A stretch of DNA of 64,000 nucleotides from CAZNLH01 sp964573995 (GCA_964573995.1 CAZNLH010000004.1:1-64000); one strand, 5' to 3'. Positions 19,340-28,295 are shown, counted from the first letter of the stretch. Notes: a model not told the origin generated them from the letters alone. A program made the numbers and translations.

Positions 19340-19457
19340 GATCCGACATTCGCCTCGATTGAACGATATTTCGCTAAGATTCACTCGCGACGCTGAATGC
19401 CCTGTTCTATTATTCTCATCAGTGGGAAGAGAAAAGATGGAATTTTCTTTCTAATAT

Positions 19458-19475
19458 ACAAGGTTAAAACCTTGT
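19458..19475. repeat. Palindrome ACAAGG-N6-CCTTGT, copy 1
   Basis: ACAAGG, six bases (TTAAAA), CCTTGT, 118 bp after the stop of the second propeller gene and followed by a T-containing tract. It shares its arms with three other hairpins in the window (19490-19524, 38142-38171, 38272-38301). It may act as a terminator or be a mobile small palindrome. Confidence 0.55.
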
Positions 19476-19489
19476 GTGCTTTTCTGCTA

Positions 19490-19524
19490 TTAATATTTAC
19501 AAGGTATAAGCCTTGTATTATTAA
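19490..19524. repeat. Palindrome TACAAGG-N6-CCTTGTA, copy 2
   Basis: The core is TACAAGG (19498-19504), TATAAG, CCTTGTA (19511-19517), extended by an imperfect TTAATA/TATTAA pairing to about 19490-19524. It lies 23 bp from copy 1. Between this and the promoter at 19732, the 19340-19825 gap holds no gene I can support. Confidence 0.5.
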
Positions 19525-19731
19525 TTATACTTCCCTTTCCATACCCTGGAAATAACTACTGCTTCACATGCCACCTGTGAGCATCACATCAAGCGACCGT
19601 AATATGAAGTCCTGAGTATTTTCACTGTCTTCTCTCCCTTCTCCCTCTTTTAGGGTACACCAGAAAACACCTTCATAGTATGCGGTAATCGATCGTAGCC
19701 TTGAAATCGTCACGTGGGGCTCTCGTCTGCC

Positions 19732-19760
19732 TTGACACCCGTCACGAATTATTATATAAT
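19732..19760 (+). promoter_or_regulatory. Perfect consensus promoter of the first putative selenoprotein gene
   Basis: TTGACA (19732-19737), exactly 17 bp, TATAAT (19755-19760): a full match to the sigma70 consensus. Transcription should begin near 19767, giving about a 60-base leader before the ATG at 19826. Confidence 0.85.
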
Positions 19761-19825
19761 TTTCACTCGTCAACATCGCAACTCAAACCTCCGCAATCGA
19801 GTATCCCCAAACCCGGGAGTATGAA

Positions 19826-22135
19826 ATGTCTAAGAACACAAGACCCCTTACCAGAAAGCAAGACCTTGGCAAACTTGTTGCCGGTTACCTCTCTTCCCTC
19901 ATAATATCCCTCTTCCTCGTATCGCCTATCGGGGCCACACAGCGAATGGTCCTCGCAGAGATGTACACGAACACCGGTTGACCATCCTGTCCTGCAGCCG
20001 ACCGTGAGTTGGACAGCATATCAGATACGCACCAGGACAACCTCGCCATCATACGTTACCATGCATGGTGGCCGTCTTCATCAGACCCCTTCTACCTCGC
20101 AAACATCCAGGAGAATACCGCCCGAATCAACTACTACGGAGCCGATTACACCCCGCACCTATGGATAGATGGAAACGTAGACGGGCAGTACTTTACCAGC
20201 CAATGGGAATCACAGATCGACAGCGAGGAGGGTGTCTCGAGCCCCCTCGATATCGAACTCTCCGCAGATTACGGATCGGAAGGCGATTACGGAACGATCA
20301 CAGCCGTCATCACTGCGACCGACTCCGTCGTTTACAGCAACCTCAAGGTTCGTTTCTGCATAACCGAATCACACTTCCCCGGGACAGGCGCATTCGATGA
20401 GTTCAACAACGTCATGAGGGACATGATCCCCGACGCCAATGGGCTCGACCTCACGATCGCCAACGGGGACACGGCCACCAAACAGGTCGACTACGTCCTG
20501 TCAAACAACTGGAACTTCGCGAACCTCGAGATAATCGCCTTTGTCCAGAGCGATGCGGGAAGACGGGTACTCCAGGCGGCAAAGATCCATCCCACCACCG
20601 GTGCCCTCACGGGACAGGTCACGAGTTCATCCAGCGGCTTTCCCGTCCCGAACGCAACCGTCACTATCCTCAACACGAGTTACGGAGACTCGACCGATTC
20701 GCAGGGGCGGTACACCTTCTCCTTTCTTCCGGGACCCCGTACCATTGTCGTCGGCGCGGCCGGTTTCGACCCTGATACCCTCAGCGTGATCATCGCCCCG
20801 AACGACACCACGACATTCGACGTTGCTATCAACCCCGGCGCTACGAGTTCGATCACCGGGACTGTGGTCGATACGTCCAGCATGAGCCCGCTAAATGCGC
20901 GGGTCACACTCTACCTGAACGGTGACTCGCTCGCCACGGTCGAGACCGACTCTTCCACGGGAGAGTACACGTTCAGCGGAATCAGCGTCTCCACTCCACC
21001 ATGGGTCGTCTACACCGATCTCAGGGTCGTGCCCGATCTCCCCTATCCCACGGTGAGTTACGGAGACACCATCAACGTCCAAGAGGGCTCCCCCACGATA
21101 ATAGATTTCAACATCTCTCCGGCCTCCGTCTTCCTGGTCGATGACGATGAAGGTGATGACTACGAAGATTACTTTATGGACGAGATCACAACGGCAGGTC
21201 GTACCTACTACCACTACGACGTTGCTTCGGAAGGGGAGTCCGCAGTGGACTTCCTAAGTCTCTTTCCATCATCATCGATAGTAATCTGGTTTACCGGGGA
21301 CGCCACCTCCAACACCTTGACCCAGGCCGAGCAGGACAGCCTCTCCAGGTACCTGGACAACGGCGGGAGGCTCTTCCTCACGGGGCAGAACATCGCTGAG
21401 GACCTGAACGGCACCACCTTCCTCCAGGACCGCCTGCACGTCAACTGGGGAGGCAACGTCTCCTACTTCATCTCCCATGGCGTAGTTGGCAACCCCGTAA
21501 CCGGCGACCTCCAGTTCTTCCTGACCACCGGCAATGGTGGGGCGAGCAACCAGACCTCCCGGGATCTCCTGATCCCAACGGCCCCGGCAGAGGAGTTCAT
21601 TTATTACATCAATAATCCCAATGACCTGGAACCGCAGGGTACAGCGGCCGTTTACGTCGAGGGGCAGAACAATTCGAAGGCGATCCTCATGGGTTTCGGC
21701 TTCGAGGCCCTGAACCGGTCGGGTGGCGACACAACTCAGGCCACGAGGGACGAGGCAATGTTGGCGATACTCAACTGGTTCGACGGAATAACCGGGATAG
21801 GTGGAAGCGGCGAGCCGGGCGGTGGAAGCGTGTTGCCAAGGACCCTGGCCCTCCACCAGAATTATCCGAATCCCTTCAACCCATCTACCACCATCCGCTA
21901 CGATATCCCCACATCCCCCGGCTCCAGCGACGCGGTCCCGGTGGAACTCCGCCTCTATGACCTGCGCGGCAGGCTCATCAGGACACTGGTCAGGCGGGAG
22001 CAGGCGGCAGGGACCTACTCCGTTCACTGGGACGGCAAGAATGACCGGCAACAGGTTGTTGGATCCGGGATTTACCTGTACAGGTTGAAGGTGGCGGACA
22101 AGGTGCTGACTCGCAAGATGACCCTCATCCGCTGA
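19826..22135 (+). CDS. Putative selenoprotein: Omp28/thioredoxin-like, Cpd-reg repeats, sorting domain (TGA read as Sec)
   Basis: Reading from ATG 19826 (GGGAG six bases upstream) gives 769 residues if the in-frame TGA at 19979-19981 is read through as residue 52. Signal peptide at about 14-38 (YLSSLIISLFLVSPIGA). The sequence around the TGA is EMYTNTG-U-PSC-P, matching the Cys homologue at 27208-28203 (EEFSNTG-C-IPC-V). Similarity continues downstream (DPFYLA, then AFVQ and VLQA near residue 250), so the frame after the TGA is coding. After the thioredoxin/Omp28-like part come two carboxypeptidase-regulatory-like domains (about 259-415), a ThuA/GATase-like domain shared with the 25619 gene (about 418-660, with LTGQNIAEDLNGTTF) and a C-terminal FlgD-like sorting domain (QNYPNPFNPSTTIRY). 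Probably a surface thiol-disulfide or peroxide-active protein; reaction unknown. Confidence 0.82.
19979..19981 (+). other. In-frame TGA, probable selenocysteine codon (U of UxxC)
   Basis: The TGA replaces the first Cys of a CxxC redox motif (TG-U-PSC). The homologous gene at 27208-28203 has Cys at the same place. TGA is also the true stop of this same gene at its 3' end, so recoding must be local. Confidence 0.8.
19987..20016 (+). promoter_or_regulatory. bSECIS-like hairpin after the first TGA
   Basis: CTGTCC (19987-19992) can pair with GGACAG (20011-20016), or CTGT with ACAG plus an inner CCGAC (19998-20002) with GTTGG (20008-20012). Either way the apical loop is CGTGA (20003-20007), 21 bases after the TGA and with G in loop position 2, as expected for bacterial SECIS elements. 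Read by eye, not folded. Confidence 0.55.
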
Positions 22136-22167
22136 GGCCGCCCCGGCGCGGTCGCTCTGCACTTGCA

Positions 22168-22210
22168 GCGAGGGGGAACGCCTGTACGGCGTTCCCCCTC
22201 GCCTTTCTTT
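22168..22210. terminator. Strong intrinsic terminator between the two selenoprotein genes
   Basis: A perfect 15-bp GC-rich stem (22168-22182 with 22188-22202, loop TGTAC) is followed on the + strand by a T-rich tail (22203-22210). It terminates the 19826-22135 transcript. The opposite-strand gene ends 40 bp beyond, so it may also help there. Confidence 0.85.
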
Positions 22211-22250
22211 ACCCACCTGTCACACTATGATCAAGATACCGGCCGGTGCC

Positions 22251-23291
22251 TCACGGCGTGACCGTCACGTCCATGTAATCGTACTCCCAGTGGTCCAGCC
22301 GGGCCTGGTCCCCCACACCAAGCCGAAGTCGATAATTGCCCGTCGGAATACCACCCGGTATGGGTATTGCCATATCCCTGCTTATGGTTTGCCCACCGGC
22401 CAGGTTCAATGACACAGGTCCCAAATAGGGATTACCCGACCACTCGTTGCCGTTGGGAAGGATTACATCGAGCCAGGCCTCGAACGACTGGGGCCATGGG
22501 GTGATGTTCGTAAGGTCAACCGTTGCATCGAGGGTCCCCCCAAGGGGCACCGTAGCGGTCTCCGGCGAAAGTTCGGCATCCACCTTCGACAAGGTGCAGG
22601 CATTCAAGACCACCTGCGTCCCCACCGACTGCAGGAATACCGCTACACCCACGTTCTGTGGGTTGGTTCCCATGGGCCACCCCGGGTCGATAGTGAAGGT
22701 AGTCGTTATATCCTGCGTCTGTCCAACCTGCGAGATTGAAAGTGGCTCAAGCGGAAGCAAATCGCGTACCGTGAACATGTACTGGCCCTCTACAGAATCC
22801 TCGTATACGACAAAGAAGACCTTGACGTCACCCCAGGGGATTGCCTGTTCGACCGTAAGGTGGGCGTTCACGGTTCCGCCGGTCTCGTTGATGCTGGAAC
22901 CCGAGAGATCTATTGCCACGTAGGGATCGTCCTGAAGGTGGCTCAACACGATCTGTTCCATGTCATCATAGACCGTGGGCCATCCGCCTATTATGTCATC
23001 GGTCCCGTCGAAGTAAGTGTCCGGTATCCCTGTCACACCGTAATAATCGGAACGCGCCTGGGTCTCCGAAGTAGACAGTTCGTCAGATACGTGCCAGATG
23101 AGCGGTACGAAGTCTGCATGTCCGTAATTCGTCATCAGCTCTTCCAGAGCCGCCTCCGCGTAGGAGCAGCCGCCTCACCAGGTCGCACCGAAGTTCTCGC
23201 CCAACACCACCCTCTTCTCGAAGGCCATGGCCGTTGAAAAGAGACCCAGGAGTAATATGAACGCCGGCAGTAAATTCAACATCTTCCGCAT
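22251..23291 (-). CDS. Putative selenoprotein: secreted thioredoxin/Omp28-like protein (TGA read as Sec)
   Basis: From ATG 23291, with AAAGGAGG placed ideally upstream, the frame gives 346 residues when the TGA at 23175-23177 is read as residue 39. A signal peptide covers residues 1-23 (MRKMLNLLPAFILLLGLFST, cut near AMA). The motif is NFGATW-U-GGC-S, which matches the thioredoxin-fold context NFWATW-C-KPC of the TlpA gene at 24971-25552. Downstream are a thioredoxin/Omp28-like part (about 40-190, GIPDTYFDG) and a beta-sandwich of about 110 residues; there is no sorting tag. It converges on the other selenoprotein gene across a terminator. Probably an exported redox protein. A disabled gene is the alternative, but promoter, ribosome site and long conserved frame argue against it. 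Confidence 0.82.
23136..23152 (-). promoter_or_regulatory. bSECIS-like hairpin after the second TGA
   Basis: CGGCTC (23152-23147), loop TGGAA, GAGCTG (23141-23136): six pairs including one G-T. The loop begins 28 bases after the TGA and has G at position 2. A competing stem closer to the TGA (GGCTG-CTCC with GGAG-CGGCT around TACGC) is also possible. Confidence 0.5.
23175..23177 (-). other. In-frame TGA, probable selenocysteine codon (U of UxxC)
   Basis: The TGA (minus strand) stands where thioredoxin-fold proteins have the first Cys of CxxC: ATW-U-GGC. This is the second case in the window at the same functional position. Confidence 0.8.
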
Positions 23292-23342
23292 GTGTAGTCC
23301 TCCTTTCCCCGGAACCTTTCCGGAACATCTCGTTTACGGGCT

Positions 23343-23371
23343 ATTATAACAGAAAGCGTCAGGATTGTCAA
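23343..23371 (-). promoter_or_regulatory. Perfect consensus promoter of the second putative selenoprotein gene
   Basis: Minus strand: TTGACA (23366-23371), 17 bp, TATAAT (23343-23348). The predicted start near 23336 leaves about a 45-base leader to the ATG at 23291. Confidence 0.85.
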
Positions 23372-23487
23372 ACGCCGTACCGAATATCTTAGAATACAAC
23401 GGACCCTTGCCATCGCCCGGAGAACTTGCGCCACCTTGATCACATACATCTGTTTTAATGCTGTCTGATTGATTTGCCCTGAGGCGG

Positions 23488-24960
23488 CTAAAACCTGCTG
23501 AAGAGTTTGACCTCGACCCCATCGAACTCTGGCTCGGTCCTGCAGATCCCTCCCACGCAAATCTTCCCCTTCTGCCTGGAACCGGCGAACACGACCAGGT
23601 CGTGGCTCTCGCTCAGGTGGATGTTGGCCTGTATGGCCAGGAAGGTGTTTTTATCTGGCAGATTCTCGATCGAGCGCTGCAGTTCCGACATGTTGTTACG
23701 CTCGCCGATCATTGAAAGGGTCCACCATGGGGAATGGGAGAACTCCGTGATCAGCATGTCGACGTCAAACTCTCCGATAAACGCCCCTTTCTGGTGCTGG
23801 TGCTGGAGTTCGGTTCGGAAACTGTTTCTTTCGTCGAGGTATATTTCGAGTTCGAGGACGGGCATCAGGCTCCTGACTCCGAGGTTGATCTGGCTCGCAA
23901 ATGCCAGCACACCGTATAGGTGATCACCCTGGTACCTGCTCCATTCCCCGTATAATTCCTCGAACTGGAGGGTTCCATCCTGCTTGGTCGTCCTGCTGTA
24001 ATTCAACAGGAGCGTGTTCGAGGTCAAGGGGGAGTATGTCAACTCGGTCTGAAAGCCCTTCTCGTCGTCGACGTTCATGGACCATGCGTTCCTGCTCAGC
24101 AGCGTGTAGGCATGTTCCCGGGTAAGTGCGGGCGGGTTGTTATAGTCTATCTTGTTGTCGCTCGTCCGCAGGGCGAAGCGCTTGTAGTCCTTGTACTCCA
24201 GGCTGATGCCCATCCCAAGTAAATCGATGTCCGCTCCAAGGTAGAGTGCGCGCCCGGGACTGTTGAACTTGTCCCCGTACTCCCCGTAGAAAAACAGGTG
24301 GTTTACTCCTGCCTCGACCCTGCCGGTGGCTATCTCGCGCCTTTGGTCCCCCGGCAGGTTCTGCCGAATCACACTGGTACCTACGAGGAGGTGCTGCAGG
24401 GGACTCGTCTTGTACCGGTCGCTGAGGAGGGCCTCGAAATTGGCAGCGTGGAGGAGGTCCATTCTCTCCTGAGGAATCCCTGAGACATGCTTGGACAGCA
24501 TCTTTCCCGTCATGAACGTGAAGTCGAAGATATCCCTCTTGACCTTGAGCCTTATTCCATCGAGGCTGTTGTCTATCCTGATATCCCGGTTCTCGTAACT
24601 TCTATACGCTATGCCCCGCCCGAAGATGTCGTAAAAGTTACCTGCGGTTATCCTTATGCCGTTTCTCTGGAACTCGATATACCGGAACGGGAAGCCCTCA
24701 AAGGTCGAGTCTGCCGGTATGTCCTTTCTCTCCGATGGCTGGAAGGCCTCGTAGCGTGCCCCGAAAGACAAGGGGTCGGTCTGGTATCGCAGTTCAAACC
24801 AGTCCTCGAGTATTTCGTCCCCGGTGCCCTTCTCGAGGGAATATTCCAACTGGTTGGACAGAGTGAGGTCGGAACTGTCGAACGATTGCCCCCTTATGCC
24901 CGCGACCGGGAGAAGAAAGGCCGGGAACAGGCCAAGAATCGTCCTGATTGTGACCCTCAC
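23488..24960 (-). CDS. Outer-membrane beta-barrel protein, DUF6029-like
   Basis: 490 residues from GTG 24960, chosen because a GGGGAGG-type ribosome site precedes it and a signal peptide follows (RTILGLFPAFLLPVAGIRGQ). It begins 10 bp after the TlpA stop, so translation is probably coupled. The mature part is strand-rich and aromatic throughout (NGIRITAGNFYDIFGRGI, GVNHLFFYGEYGD) and ends EVKLFSRF with a C-terminal Phe, as outer-membrane barrels do. I associate this pattern with DUF6029 proteins that sit beside TlpA and Omp28 genes in Bacteroidota, but cannot confirm the family. A late CVGGIC holds two Cys. Function unknown; perhaps the outer-membrane partner of the redox proteins. Confidence 0.7.
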   Translation of the reverse strand: MRVTIRTILGLFPAFLLPVAGIRGQSFDSSDLTLSNQLEYSLEKGTGDEILEDWFELRYQTDPLSFGARYEAFQPSERKDIPADSTFEGFPFRYIEFQRNGIRITAGNFYDIFGRGIAYRSYENRDIRIDNSLDGIRLKVKRDIFDFTFMTGKMLSKHVSGIPQERMDLLHAANFEALLSDRYKTSPLQHLLVGTSVIRQNLPGDQRREIATGRVEAGVNHLFFYGEYGDKFNSPGRALYLGADIDLLGMGISLEYKDYKRFALRTSDNKIDYNNPPALTREHAYTLLSRNAWSMNVDDEKGFQTELTYSPLTSNTLLLNYSRTTKQDGTLQFEELYGEWSRYQGDHLYGVLAFASQINLGVRSLMPVLELEIYLDERNSFRTELQHQHQKGAFIGEFDVDMLITEFSHSPWWTLSMIGERNNMSELQRSIENLPDKNTFLAIQANIHLSESHDLVVFAGSRQKGKICVGGICRTEPEFDGVEVKLFSRF

Positions 24961-24970
24961 CCCCCTCCCC

Positions 24971-25552
24971 TCAACCACCGGTTTTTCCCTCACCGTCCGT
25001 TTCTCCCTTTCCACCTCCGGTATCGACCCCGAGCAACTTGTCGATTTCTTCGTGGAGCGAGGCCTCATCTCCGGGGCGATACCCGAAATGCTTGTATCTG
25101 ATCGCGCCCTTTTCGTCCAGGACAAACGTATACGGGGTGCCAGGGAGACCGTATTTGCGAAGTACCTTGCCGTTGGTATCCAAGAGGACAGTAAAGCTAT
25201 AGTGATGCCCTGCGATAAAAGACTTTACCTTTGACACGCTCCAGGGGGAATCCTCGGAGACCGCCAGGACCTTGACGCCCTTTTCCTTGTAATCGCGGTA
25301 GATCTCGTCGAGGTGTGGGAGTTCCTTGACACACGGCTTGCACCATGTGGCCCAGAAGTTGACCACTATTGGCCCGTTGCCGTACAATTGAGAAAGCCTT
25401 ATATCTTCACCATTTAAATTCTTCAGCGAAAAATCAGCCGCCTCATTTCTTGATTCGCCTGCCTGCAGCGAAGTCCAGCATCCCAGCGCCAGCATCAGCG
25501 CCGGCAGGGCCGAAAGGAGCATACGGCCTTTGACACTCTCGAGGTTGCACAT
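24971..25552 (-). CDS. TlpA/ResA-family thiol-disulfide oxidoreductase
   Basis: 193 residues. An N-terminal hydrophobic signal (LSALPALMLALGCWTSLQAG) is followed by an AhpC/TSA-type thioredoxin fold: DFSLKNLNGEDIRLS, then PIVVNFWATWCKPCVKELP with the active CxxC, and the cis-Pro segment LPGTPYTFVLDEKG. Such proteins are periplasmic or membrane-anchored and reduce disulfides in partner proteins, for example during cytochrome c maturation. The C-terminal tail is Gly/Glu/Lys-rich. Start ATG 25552; an internal ATG 10 residues later is possible. It is followed by the barrel gene after 10 bp and lies 66 bp after the 25619 gene, so it probably shares their transcript. Confidence 0.88.
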   Translation of the reverse strand: MCNLESVKGRMLLSALPALMLALGCWTSLQAGESRNEAADFSLKNLNGEDIRLSQLYGNGPIVVNFWATWCKPCVKELPHLDEIYRDYKEKGVKVLAVSEDSPWSVSKVKSFIAGHHYSFTVLLDTNGKVLRKYGLPGTPYTFVLDEKGAIRYKHFGYRPGDEASLHEEIDKLLGVDTGGGKGETDGEGKTGG

Positions 25553-25618
25553 TGTCCCAGTCCTTCTCTTTCCTCTCTTTCATGTGAAAACCAACTGTTC
25601 GATCTTCCCGGCAATCAC

Positions 25619-27031
25619 TCACTTCGCCACCACCATACGGCGGGTCCTCATGTGACCGTTCACGCTCAGGCGATAGAGATAACTCCCGCTGCCCACCCTT
25701 CTACCACGATTGTCCCTACCGTCCCAAACCGCCGCGTGTTCTCCAGCCGGAAGATCACGATCGATCATCGTACGTACTAATCTCCCTCTGATATCGTATA
25801 CCTTCAAGCCCACATGGGCCGCGCCAGCCGTCGCAAATCCGATGGTCGTGGTGGGATTGAAGGGATTGGGGTAGTTCTGCCTAAGAGTGGAGGCAACAGG
25901 GATGCCAGGTTCACCTGGAGTGCAAGTTCCGTCACACCCGATCCCAACCCGAATACCGGCGAGAAACTCGAGGACCCGCTGGCCAATCGTCCGGCGGTCC
26001 ACCTTGTTGCTGACGGCCTCGAAGCCGAAGGCAAAGTATGCCACCCTGGAGGTGTCCGCCGGATTATAAGACACCGAAGATACCGCCCCGCTACGCTGGG
26101 TCCCGGCGTAGTAGAAACTCGTATAGGCCACACCGTTGACCACCGGCAAGGGGGAGACTTCGCTGGGCCGGACCTGGTTATTCGCACCATCTCCTCCTGA
26201 TATATCGATCGTGAGCCCATCCGATATCGGTTCGCCGTCAATCCCGTCAAGGCTCAAGATGCCGGTGGAATCGGCCACGAAATCCGCATGGAGATAGTCG
26301 GAATAGAAGGTTGTCCCCCCTATATCCCGCCCGATGTCCTGTCCACTGATGAAGAGCTTTCCACCGCCGTCGAGGTAGGTGGAAAGCGCCTGCATCTCCC
26401 CAGTCGTAAGGGCTGGGACTCGTTCGCCGGTAAGCCAGAAACAGAAGTCGAAGTTGGAGAGTTCCTCAGCCGTCACCGGTTCGAGTTGAAGGTCCCACAG
26501 CCCCTTAGAATACGAATCGGGCACGGCGTCCTGGTAATATGACTCATAACCGCTCCCCCCATCACCGTCTACGATCAGGACATCCGTTCCCTCGGTGATA
26601 AGGGCGAAGTACACGGTCTCGACCTGGGTTGGATCCCCTCGTGACTGGAAGGTCAGCGACGCCGTTGCTCCACCTTCGACGTTCATGGGGGTTATGTCTA
26701 TAGTGGCGCTATCCGTCTGTTGAGGTTCGAGGTGCAGGGGCGCTTGTAATATCCCCGGTGGGTAGCAACTCGAGCCGACACACATGATGACAAACCAACT
26801 CGTATCGGGGGTCTCGAACTGCATCGTTACGTCAAGCGTATCGGTCAGGTTTCCCGTGTTGGTTATGACCGACTTCAAGATCGTCACTGAATCCATGGGA
26901 GCGATCACTATTGGATCGTTTACGTCCACCGTGAAGGAGTAATCCGCCGCACAGAGCGACCGGTGCACTGGGATCGCTGCCACCATGAGGGCCGCTGCCC
27001 ATATCATCATCCTCCAGGGAGATCTGGTCAT
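25619..27031 (-). CDS. Secreted ThuA/GATase-like protein with C-terminal sorting domain
   Basis: 470 residues from ATG 27031, which has GGAGG five bases upstream; an ATG four codons earlier has none. Signal peptide (MMIWAAALMVAAIPVH, cut near CAA), a beta-sandwich (about 30-150), then a domain beginning VLIVDGDGG with STYLDGGGKLFISGQDIG and GGTTFYSDYLHA that is clearly shared with the first selenoprotein (about 418-660 there). The end is the FlgD-like sorting module (QNYPNPFNPTTTIGF, VYDIRGRLVRTM, WDGRDNRGRR, RRMVVAK). Predicted to be exported to the surface. Function of the shared domain unknown; it resembles ThuA-like or class I glutamine-amidotransferase-like folds but no catalytic set is evident. 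Confidence 0.75.
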   Translation of the reverse strand: MTRSPWRMMIWAAALMVAAIPVHRSLCAADYSFTVDVNDPIVIAPMDSVTILKSVITNTGNLTDTLDVTMQFETPDTSWFVIMCVGSSCYPPGILQAPLHLEPQQTDSATIDITPMNVEGGATASLTFQSRGDPTQVETVYFALITEGTDVLIVDGDGGSGYESYYQDAVPDSYSKGLWDLQLEPVTAEELSNFDFCFWLTGERVPALTTGEMQALSTYLDGGGKLFISGQDIGRDIGGTTFYSDYLHADFVADSTGILSLDGIDGEPISDGLTIDISGGDGANNQVRPSEVSPLPVVNGVAYTSFYYAGTQRSGAVSSVSYNPADTSRVAYFAFGFEAVSNKVDRRTIGQRVLEFLAGIRVGIGCDGTCTPGEPGIPVASTLRQNYPNPFNPTTTIGFATAGAAHVGLKVYDIRGRLVRTMIDRDLPAGEHAAVWDGRDNRGRRVGSGSYLYRLSVNGHMRTRRMVVAK

Positions 27032-27207
27032 CCTTACCTCCATCCAAACAGGCCATAAGACTCCTTCAAGCGACCTTCTCTTGCGGCTGGTACAACTCCC
27101 AGAGGAAAAATCGTACTTTTCCGTTGCCCACCGCAGACCGCTTGTCGTCGATATCCATCAAGGCGCCATGCTAGTGTCTCGCTTCCAAAGTCCTCGTTCG
27201 GTTTTCT

Positions 27208-28203
27208 CTACTGAGCACTGGATATGGCTTGCAGCACCTCTTTTGTGGCATCGTCCTGGACGAAGGCCACCACACCCAGGTTTGCCGGATTCCATCCCGA
27301 ATCGACTGTATAAGAATAACTGAACCTGAGCGTCTCCCCGACTGCAACGTTTACCTCTTCTCCCGCCGTGTTGGGGAGCATCGCTCGCATGATATGATCA
27401 AAGTGACTCAGCCCATTTGGGGCATCATATTGGATATCGTCTTCGATTATTGCACAGTGCAGTCGCAACGCGTTAGATGGCACCTCGCTCATTCCAATCA
27501 TACTTACATCAACCATACCAATGCCCCCGTTGAGGTCGTTCGCCACGCTGAGGCTTATCGGGGCGTCCAACGCCAACCTGTTATCTATGGCCTGCTGGAT
27601 TTGCCCCCCATCCGTCGCCGTTGGCGTCTCGACACCGTCGACCGCAACATAGGGCACCCCGATGCCGTCAACGTGATAATAGGATGTCCGGTCGTTGTTG
27701 GCCTGCAGCGCAGCCAGGTAGAAGGGATCACCCGGGTAGGGCCAATAGACGTGGTACTGTATCTCGATCGCCTTTGTGACTCCATAGGAGGTAAGTATCT
27801 CCCCGATGATCGAATCGGCATCAACACAGGGGATACACCCAGTATTGGAGAATTCCTCCAAGAGGACTACCCTCTGTAGCGATGAACCTGCGCTTGTAAG
27901 CGTGAACGAAACAGCCTGGACCTTTCCCTCCTCCACATTAACTCTGGCTGAAGGCGGGTCCGACTCATACCCCCCCTTTTCCACCGACACCGTGTGAGGG
28001 CCCACTTCTACCTGAGAGAGTGTGTCGGGAGTTACCGCTCCTGTTGATGACCCGTCAAGCGTTATGGCCGCTCCGGGTATATTAGACGTGATAAAGAGTG
28101 AGCCCGTGCCCCCCGTCTTGCCGACGCCCACCGGATCCTTCTGCCCGCAGGCTACGACCAGGACAATCAATATAAAAAAGAATGCAAGAAGGTGTTCTTT
28201 CAT
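27208..28203 (-). CDS. Omp28-related thioredoxin-like lipoprotein with PEGA domain (Cys homologue)
   Basis: 331 residues. Lipoprotein signal with lipobox LVVAC (Cys19). Next is a PEGA-type beta domain (about 30-100: GSLFITSNIPGAAITLDG, VGPHTVSVEKGGY), then the Omp28-like thioredoxin-fold part with LLEEFSNTG-CIPC and DPFYLAALQANN, ending AFVQDDATKEVLQA. This is the Cys-containing counterpart of the TGA-interrupted gene at 19826-22135 and the main evidence that the TGA there stands for selenocysteine. Start ATG 28203 lacks a clear ribosome site. First gene of the leftward cluster; its own promoter is at 28238-28266. Confidence 0.85.
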   Translation of the reverse strand: MKEHLLAFFFILIVLVVACGQKDPVGVGKTGGTGSLFITSNIPGAAITLDGSSTGAVTPDTLSQVEVGPHTVSVEKGGYESDPPSARVNVEEGKVQAVSFTLTSAGSSLQRVVLLEEFSNTGCIPCVDADSIIGEILTSYGVTKAIEIQYHVYWPYPGDPFYLAALQANNDRTSYYHVDGIGVPYVAVDGVETPTATDGGQIQQAIDNRLALDAPISLSVANDLNGGIGMVDVSMIGMSEVPSNALRLHCAIIEDDIQYDAPNGLSHFDHIMRAMLPNTAGEEVNVAVGETLRFSYSYTVDSGWNPANLGVVAFVQDDATKEVLQAISSAQ

Positions 28204-28237
28204 CTCATGCGTTCACACACAAGGAAAATTGAGACCT

Positions 28238-28266
28238 ATTATAACACATCATGGGGGATTTGGCAA
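28238..28266 (-). promoter_or_regulatory. Promoter of the Omp28-led gene cluster
   Basis: Minus strand: TTGCCA (28261-28266), 17 bp, TATAAT (28238-28243). It lies between leuS and the Omp28-like gene, about 28 bases of leader before ATG 28203. Confidence 0.7.
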
Positions 28267-28295
28267 TTCTCGGAGAGGAGCCCCACCATAACGGG

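Noticed and set aside
19564..19776. A 70-codon open frame on the minus strand before the first selenoprotein
   Set aside because: No recognisable motif or ribosome site; it overlaps the consensus promoter region.
19979..19981. Pseudogene or altered genetic code as the cause of the internal TGA
   Set aside because: The frame stays coding with conserved motifs on both sides, the TGA aligns with Cys in a homologue, a second gene shows the same, and TGA is a normal stop in many genes here.
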